A DNA stretch of 38,404 bases from Filifactor alocis (GTDB lineage Bacteria; Bacillota; Clostridia; Peptostreptococcales; Filifactoraceae), in the NCBI GenBank assembly GCA_030529565.1, contig JAUMWQ010000001.1, positions 38,982-77,385 of the forward strand, read 5' to 3'. The notes below the pieces were generated by a model. That model was not told the origin of the DNA, ran no database searches, and saw only the letters and a list, made by a program, of their open reading frames with translations. Made by a program: the position numbers and the translations under genes. Position 1 is the first letter of the stretch; every line of letters starts with the position of its first letter. Shown here piece after piece: positions 34,373-38,404 of the stretch.

Positions 34373-34423
34373 AGGAAGGTAGCTGCCTCTGTCTCAAAAA
34401 TTAAGAGACCGAGCAGCCTTCCT
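34373..34423 (+). ncRNA. long hairpin downstream of dnaA
   Basis: AGGAAGG-TA-GCTGC pairs with GCAGCCTTCCT (34413-34423), then across a small internal loop GTCTC (34391-34395) pairs with GAGAC (34405-34409), with loop AAAAATTAA. No T-run follows, so it is not a standard dnaA terminator. It may be a small RNA, mRNA 3' structure or DNA site. No known family recognised. Confidence 0.45.
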
Positions 34424-34664
34424 ATGGCTTCCGTGAAGGGAACCCGATCCCTGCATGATCCACCAAAGAAGGCTTTATGAAAAAAGACCTTGACAGATCT
34501 CCTTCATACATTTTTACCTTCGTTATTGTATTAACGATTTGAACTTTTTCCTCCTTTGTTGCTACTTCCAAAAACAAACTCTCGGCTCATAGTTTGTTTC
34601 CGATGTTTTTTTCGTATATTTCAAGACTTTTACATAAGATCCGAAGCCTTCGTCCACCCCTTCT

Positions 34665-34767
34665 TTATCCACAATCGGCCTCATTTTTCTCAATCTTATC
34701 CACAGTCGGATTCGAATTCTTTTTCATCCGTCCTTCCGCATCCTACCTACTTATCCACTTATCCACA
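34665..34767 (+). promoter_or_regulatory. oriC: oriC downstream DnaA boxes
   Basis: Perfect TTATCCACA at 34665-34673, 34696-34704 and 34759-34767, and TTATCCACT at 34751-34759. The last two are immediately consecutive (sharing one base), and the final box abuts the DnaA-trio. All are in the same orientation, as required for directional loading. Confidence 0.95.
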
Positions 34768-34772
34768 ACACC

Positions 34773-34830
34773 TACTACTACTACTATATATTGTTTATTA
34801 TTTATATTTATACAAACCGATTTGTAGTAT
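34773..34830 (+). promoter_or_regulatory. oriC: DnaA-trio and DNA unwinding element
   Basis: Five bases after the last DnaA box, TAC is repeated four times, then TAT (34773-34787). The other strand reads 3'-ATG repeats, i.e. the GAT trinucleotides bound by DnaA filaments on single-stranded DNA. An A/T-only-like stretch TATATATTGTTTATTATTTA follows. Box, short spacer, trio and AT-rich tract are in the same order as in the Bacillus subtilis origin. Confidence 0.9.
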
Positions 34831-34968
34831 AATAAAAATCAAAGAGAACAACCTATGGAATCTTCCACTTAAAAAAACATCAAAGAAGACCATCTATTAC
34901 AACCGGAAAGCATATCTGCTCTAGTAAGAGACAAAGAATGATTTTGAATTCTACGGATCACAACGAAA

Positions 34969-35253
34969 AGAAATGTCGTACAAAGGCAAACTTCCGGTTT
35001 TACAATAAGGGTGTAAAGGCAATACCGCACAAATATGAAATTTTGATTTTCCTATTGATTTGCAAGAAATAAAACCTTGTAAAATCAACAATTTAGAGAA
35101 TTCAGTACTTATATAAAGATGACTTTACGATGTTTTTTCTAATTATGCGGTATCTTCTAAAGTATAAAAGTTTGAGATATTAACATGTTCAACCATTTGA
35201 TCCTTCGTATAAGAGTGGTCCTATGCAGATTTTTCAAATAATGAAGTGTCTTA
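34969..35253 (+). mobile_element. MITE copy I, interrupted by copy H
   Basis: Left half 34969-35017 (AGAAATGTCGTACAAAGG...) and right half 35158-35253 (...GCAGATTTTTCAAATAATGAAGTGTCTTA). Removing H and one TAAA leaves 141 bp, the family length, and the rejoined sequence TAAAGTATAAAAG aligns with TAAAGTACAAAAG in copy G. Confidence 0.8.
35018..35157 (+). mobile_element. MITE copy H (140 bp) inserted in copy I, TAAA duplications
   Basis: Ends GGCAATACCGCACAAAT and AATTATGCGGTATCTTC. TAAA flanks both sides (35014-35017 and 35158-35161). The nesting shows real transposition after the family had already spread. Confidence 0.88.
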
Positions 35254-35385
35254 ACATCTTCTATTTAAGCCATAAATATCTTAAAGTTGTATTTCACAGA
35301 GGATGAAACAAATATTCGTACGTCACAGGATCGATATGATCGCTCTTCTATCGGACAATTTATCATTTATCGAGGAGGTATTTCT

Positions 35386-36159
35386 ATGCAAGACCTTAGA
35401 CTGAGGATAGGATCTTTGGATCAAAACATCGGATTCTATTACAAGAACCTTGTAACCCAAGAAGTATATTCCCATAACGAAAAGGAACTTTTTATCCCTG
35501 CAAGCGTGATCAAGCTTCCCGTCCTTGTCGGAGTCTTTTGGCTCGCCTACCAAAAGAAGCTGAGCCTGGAAGATACGCTTTTTGTCAAGGAAGAAGACAA
35601 GTTGCCGAGTTGCGGGGCCTTGAATTCATTCAGCAGAGAGATCGAAGTCGATCTTTTGACCCTTTGCAGATTGATGATCACCATCAGCGACAACACTGCG
35701 ACCAACCTCCTTATCCGTTACTGCGGGCAGGATGTGCTCAATGAACTCTTTTATCGGATGAATCTTAGAGACACCTTGATCAACCGCCTTCTCTTCGATG
35801 AAGAGGCCTCCTCGAAGGGGATCGAAAACCAGACCACAGCCTTCGATATGGGTATCCTGCTCGAGAAACTCTATCGAAGGCAGATCCTGAATGTCGATGC
35901 CTGTGACAGTATCCTCGAGATCCTCTCCAAACAACAGATCAATCACAAGATCAAGGAGAGGCTGCCTCAGGGGACACGGGTAGCTCACAAGACGGGAGAG
36001 GACAGCGGGATCTCCAATGATGTCGGGATCATCTATGCAAGAAGGCCCTTTGTTTTGTCGATCTTTTCCAAGGATGCCGACATTTACAAGGTCAATGATT
36101 TTATGCGAAACATCAGTTATGAATTTTTTGAGAGAAATGATGGACCGGATGTCAAGTAG
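35386..36159 (+). CDS. class A beta-lactamase-fold serine hydrolase
   Basis: 257 residues. The three catalytic motifs of the penicillin-recognising fold are present: S40-V-I-K43 (SxxK), S101-D-N103 (SDN) and K202-T-G204 (KTG). The omega-loop Glu of true class A beta-lactamases is not evident (GIENQTTAFDMG aligns there, with a Glu near). There is no signal peptide, so it is probably cytoplasmic, like many Beta-lactamase2-type enzymes acting on peptides or muropeptides. Antibiotic resistance should not be inferred. The ATG at 35386 has GAGGAGG upstream. It is 48 bp before the sigma-54 regulator gene, so probably co-transcribed. Confidence 0.85.
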   Translation: MQDLRLRIGSLDQNIGFYYKNLVTQEVYSHNEKELFIPASVIKLPVLVGVFWLAYQKKLSLEDTLFVKEEDKLPSCGALNSFSREIEVDLLTLCRLMITISDNTATNLLIRYCGQDVLNELFYRMNLRDTLINRLLFDEEASSKGIENQTTAFDMGILLEKLYRRQILNVDACDSILEILSKQQINHKIKERLPQGTRVAHKTGEDSGISNDVGIIYARRPFVLSIFSKDADIYKVNDFMRNISYEFFERNDGPDVK

Positions 36160-36207
36160 AGGGTCCGAGATATTGTTCTCTCGAATGGTTTGGGGAAAGG
36201 ACAAAAG

Positions 36208-38061
36208 ATGAACGAAAAGATGAAAATGATCGAGGAGCTGACCGACAACCTCTCCATGGGACTGATCTACCTCAACGAGGAAAGAAAGATCCTCCTGTGT
36301 AACCGCAGGGCGAGGGAGATGACCGGTATCCACTTTGACAACAAAAACCATACCCATGAAGAAGGCGATCTACAGGAAGGGGACATCGTTCTCATAGCAG
36401 ACAATGAACTGGGAGCCGATGACGGAGAACTGAACCTTGAAGATCTCAAAATCCTCAATCTCGAAGACCCTAAGATCAAAAAAGGAGATATGCTTCTTGT
36501 GGCAGGTGTCTACAAAACACAGAGTGTCAAGCCTGTCTACAAATACATTAGGGAACGTCAATTGAGCCTTCCCTTCAAACTCGAGACGAACTACTTGGGC
36601 TTTGATCTGCATCTTTGTATCGATCCGAAGGAAAAAAACATCACTATACGTGTCAATGACAGAAACTATGAGATGAACTTTTATCGCTCGATCGGACACA
36701 TGGTCGCCATTGACGGCAAAAGCGGGAAGATCAAGTTTTTTCAACTCCCGGGCTACAGTGCAAGAAAAGAAGAGATCGCCTACCTTCTCAGAGGAAGAAG
36801 GTTTTTGGAAAAGAAGAACAACTCCAACCGTCTTCCCGTCATAGGAAAACACCTCCTCGATGTCTTCGAACCCAGTGAACTCACCGATAAGATCGCCGAT
36901 GTTATGGAGGAGAGGAGACCTTCGATCAGGGACTGCCTCTACGAGATCAACAAAAAACTCTTTCTCTGCTCCCTTATCTCTTCCAAGGACGAGAAGGGAG
37001 AGATCAATGGGCTGTTTATTGCCCTTGAGGATGCGGCGGAGCTGGAGAAGATGTTGGAAGACAGAAACAGCATTATTGATAAGATCGAACAGACTTATAA
37101 GGTGCATGAAAAGGCTCAACCCTGTCTTCCTCAAGATGTACTCAGCGGTTTTGTCGGAAGGAGCCCTTCTCTTCAGCACATCAAATACCTTGCCTACAAG
37201 GCCTCGAAGACGAGGTTCAACGTTATTATCACGGGGGAGAGCGGAACGGGAAAGTCCTATCTGGCACGTGAGATCCATAACTTGGCTTCTTCCGATACAC
37301 CCTTTGTTGAAGTCAACTGTAATGCGATTGCTCCCACGCTTTTTGAGAGCGAACTGTTCGGTTATGTCGCAGGAGCTTTTACGGGAGCTTCTCCTCAAGG
37401 AAGGGCGGGATACTTTGAAGTGGCAAGGGGAGGGACCTTGTTTTTGGACGAGATCGGAGAATTGCCTTCGGAGATCCAGGCAAAACTCCTCCAAGCCCTC
37501 CAGACCAAGGTCATCTATCGGGTAGGATCCTCCAAACCCGTCAAGGTCGATGTAAGGATCATCACAGCGACCAACAAAAATTTGGAGGAAGAAGTCGAAA
37601 AGGGACGGTTTCGCCAAGACCTCTTCTATCGGATCAATGTATTTCCCATTGAGATCCCTCCCTTGAGAGAGAGGAAGATCGATATTTACTTCCTGGTCGA
37701 ACAGATTCTGCGTCGATTGTGTGAGCAATATCAGATCGCAGAGAAACAGTTCTCGGGGGAAGCGCTCAAGAAGATGGCGAACTATCATTGGCCGGGAAAC
37801 GTAAGAGAACTCGAAAATGTCATCGAACGCTCCATCGTCCTCTGCGAGTCCAAACTCATCCATCCCGAGCACATCAATATTGCCGAACGTGAGGGGACGA
37901 TCACGATGAAGGAAAGGCTCCAAAAGGAGGAAGAAAGGATATTGCGGGAATGTCTATGCAGACATAACAACAACTCCTTAAAGGTAATGCAAGAGCTTGA
38001 TATCTCCAAGTCCTCCTACTATGAAAAATGCAAAAAGTATGGGATAGATACGAAGATGTAG
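36208..38061 (+). CDS. sigma-54-dependent enhancer-binding regulator with PAS sensing
   Basis: 617 residues from the ATG at 36208 (GGGGAAAGGA upstream). N-terminal PAS-like segment (about 8-50, LSMGLIYLNEERKILLCNRRA), an acidic insertion (about 50-95), an unassigned domain to about 195, a second PAS-like region (about 200-300). Then the AAA+ domain: Walker A GESGTGKS (about 342-349), GAFTGA (about 389-394, contacts sigma-54), Walker B GGTLFLDEIGEL, and the arginine-finger region FRQDLFYRIN. A C-terminal Fis-type helix-turn-helix (EERILRECLCRHNNNSLKVMQELDIS) ends it. Targets unknown; no -24/-12 promoter was found in the window. Confidence 0.92.
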   Translation: MNEKMKMIEELTDNLSMGLIYLNEERKILLCNRRAREMTGIHFDNKNHTHEEGDLQEGDIVLIADNELGADDGELNLEDLKILNLEDPKIKKGDMLLVAGVYKTQSVKPVYKYIRERQLSLPFKLETNYLGFDLHLCIDPKEKNITIRVNDRNYEMNFYRSIGHMVAIDGKSGKIKFFQLPGYSARKEEIAYLLRGRRFLEKKNNSNRLPVIGKHLLDVFEPSELTDKIADVMEERRPSIRDCLYEINKKLFLCSLISSKDEKGEINGLFIALEDAAELEKMLEDRNSIIDKIEQTYKVHEKAQPCLPQDVLSGFVGRSPSLQHIKYLAYKASKTRFNVIITGESGTGKSYLAREIHNLASSDTPFVEVNCNAIAPTLFESELFGYVAGAFTGASPQGRAGYFEVARGGTLFLDEIGELPSEIQAKLLQALQTKVIYRVGSSKPVKVDVRIITATNKNLEEEVEKGRFRQDLFYRINVFPIEIPPLRERKIDIYFLVEQILRRLCEQYQIAEKQFSGEALKKMANYHWPGNVRELENVIERSIVLCESKLIHPEHINIAEREGTITMKERLQKEEERILRECLCRHNNNSLKVMQELDISKSSYYEKCKKYGIDTKM

Positions 38062-38131
38062 CAAACCAAACACTTGAAAATGGAAATAAGTAGGAATGAT
38101 AAGATAAACTTTGTTTCCAGCTTATTTTCAG

Positions 38132-38159
38132 AAAAAAAGAGCCGAAAGGCTCTTTTTTT
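38132..38159. terminator. bidirectional terminator
   Basis: AAAAAAAGAGCC-GAAA-GGCTCTTTTTTT: a 12-bp stem with a GAAA tetraloop. It serves the sigma-54 regulator on the plus strand and the convergent glutaredoxin-like gene on the minus strand. Confidence 0.9.
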
Positions 38160-38211
38160 GATTTTAGATCGCTCCTTCTTCTCCAATACGGGTGAGAAGG
38201 AGTGTATTCCC

Positions 38212-38404
38212 CTAGAAATTCTTTAAGATCTCTTCTTCAAACAAGATGGCACCTTCTGGAGTCAAGAGGCAGGGAATACCCATATATCCGTTTTTTCGTG
38301 CATCCTCGAACTCCGCCCGGTGATCTCTCAGGGCAGTAAATTCCTTTAGGTTCTTCATCGATTCCGTGATATTGACAAACTCAAACTCGACGGATCTCTT
38401 CTCC
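38212..38404 (-). CDS. glutaredoxin-related protein (C-terminal part)
   Basis: 63 codons and the TAG stop are present; the N-terminus lies beyond the window. FVNITESMKNLKEFTALRDHRAEF and GYMGIPCLLTPEGAILF fit the thioredoxin-fold glutaredoxin-like proteins of Clostridia: ...NITESMxxLKxFLxxRD...GIPC, where the Ile-Pro is the cis-proline loop next to the substrate. The catalytic CxxC would be in the missing part. A hairpin at 38172-38202 and the bidirectional terminator follow. Confidence 0.75.
   Translation of the reverse strand, partial: EKRSVEFEFVNITESMKNLKEFTALRDHRAEFEDARKNGYMGIPCLLTPEGAILFEEEILKNF

Larger units (their letters stand above)
34259..35385. other. 1127-bp region: structured RNA candidate, oriC unwinding half, nested MITEs
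   Basis: In order: a long hairpin (34373-34423), DnaA boxes and DnaA-trio (34665-34830), nested MITE copies (34969-35253), and the leader of the hydrolase gene. A degraded MITE left end (GTAGCGCACAGAAACAAAG) is near 34302. No credible gene. Confidence 0.6.

Noticed and set aside
35386-36159. Antibiotic-resistance beta-lactamase
   Set aside because: No signal peptide and no clear omega-loop catalytic glutamate; the fold alone does not imply resistance.
36370-37923. 517-codon open frame on the minus strand
   Set aside because: Antisense of the sigma-54 regulator with no recognisable protein or ribosome binding site.
1-38404. CRISPR array
   Set aside because: The repeats are dispersed mobile elements of 110-141 bp, not short regular repeats with spacers.

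Overview
The window is the replication-origin neighbourhood of a Gram-positive bacterium (Bacillota, most likely a Clostridia/Tissierellia-type anaerobe; I cannot name a genus). The pointers are WalR-WalK with YycH/YycI, the order rpmH-rnpA-yidD-yidC-jag-mnmE-mnmG-rsmG-parB, dnaA flanked by many TTATCCACA boxes, a DnaA-trio, strong AGGAGG ribosome binding sites and frequent TTG/GTG starts. Coding DNA looks moderately GC-rich and intergenic DNA AT-rich. Starts were re-chosen from ribosome binding sites where the longest reading frame was implausible.

Left part (1-9 kb): a P1-family (DmpA/NylC-like) peptidase; a short RlmH-like protein (RlmH-A); a perfect parS site; the potassium system trkA-trkH; a second RlmH (RlmH-B) behind the DNA repair gene exoA; and a plasmid-type parA-parB pair. 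The two RlmH proteins have lost complementary parts: A keeps the C-terminal substrate tail but not the SAM loop, B keeps the SAM loop but not the tail. 9-14.8 kb, plus strand: walR, walK, a WalR box with a -10, a small secreted protein, yycH, yycI and a 69-residue protein. 14.8-16.7 kb is a repeat graveyard with an IS21 istA remnant and tRNA-Leu(CAG).

16.7-31.2 kb, minus strand, reading away from the origin: the conserved cluster rpmH, rnpA, yidD, yidC, jag, [GH-like protein, nucleoside phosphorylase, ogt], mnmE, [degV, small membrane protein], mnmG, rsmG, parB, a DUF5711-like protein, a CvpA-like protein and DUF951. The chromosomal parB has no parA beside it. An ECF transporter S component lies between rpmH and the origin.

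32.4-34.9 kb is a bipartite oriC: a DnaA-box cluster upstream of dnaA, and a second cluster downstream ending in a DnaA-trio and an AT-rich unwinding region. dnaN does not follow dnaA. Then come a class A beta-lactamase-fold hydrolase, a sigma-54 enhancer-binding protein and the end of a glutaredoxin-like gene.

Scattered through the spacers is a non-coding mobile element (MITE) of about 141 bp, with imperfect inverted ends around ATACCGCA and 4-bp target duplications. One copy is inserted inside another, and removing it restores a 141-bp element. Three copies abut a second repeat of about 110 bp. The main discoveries offered are the complementary RlmH pair, the nested MITE family, the bipartite origin without dnaN, the split ParA/ParB arrangement with a remote parS, and a WalR-box-driven secreted protein.
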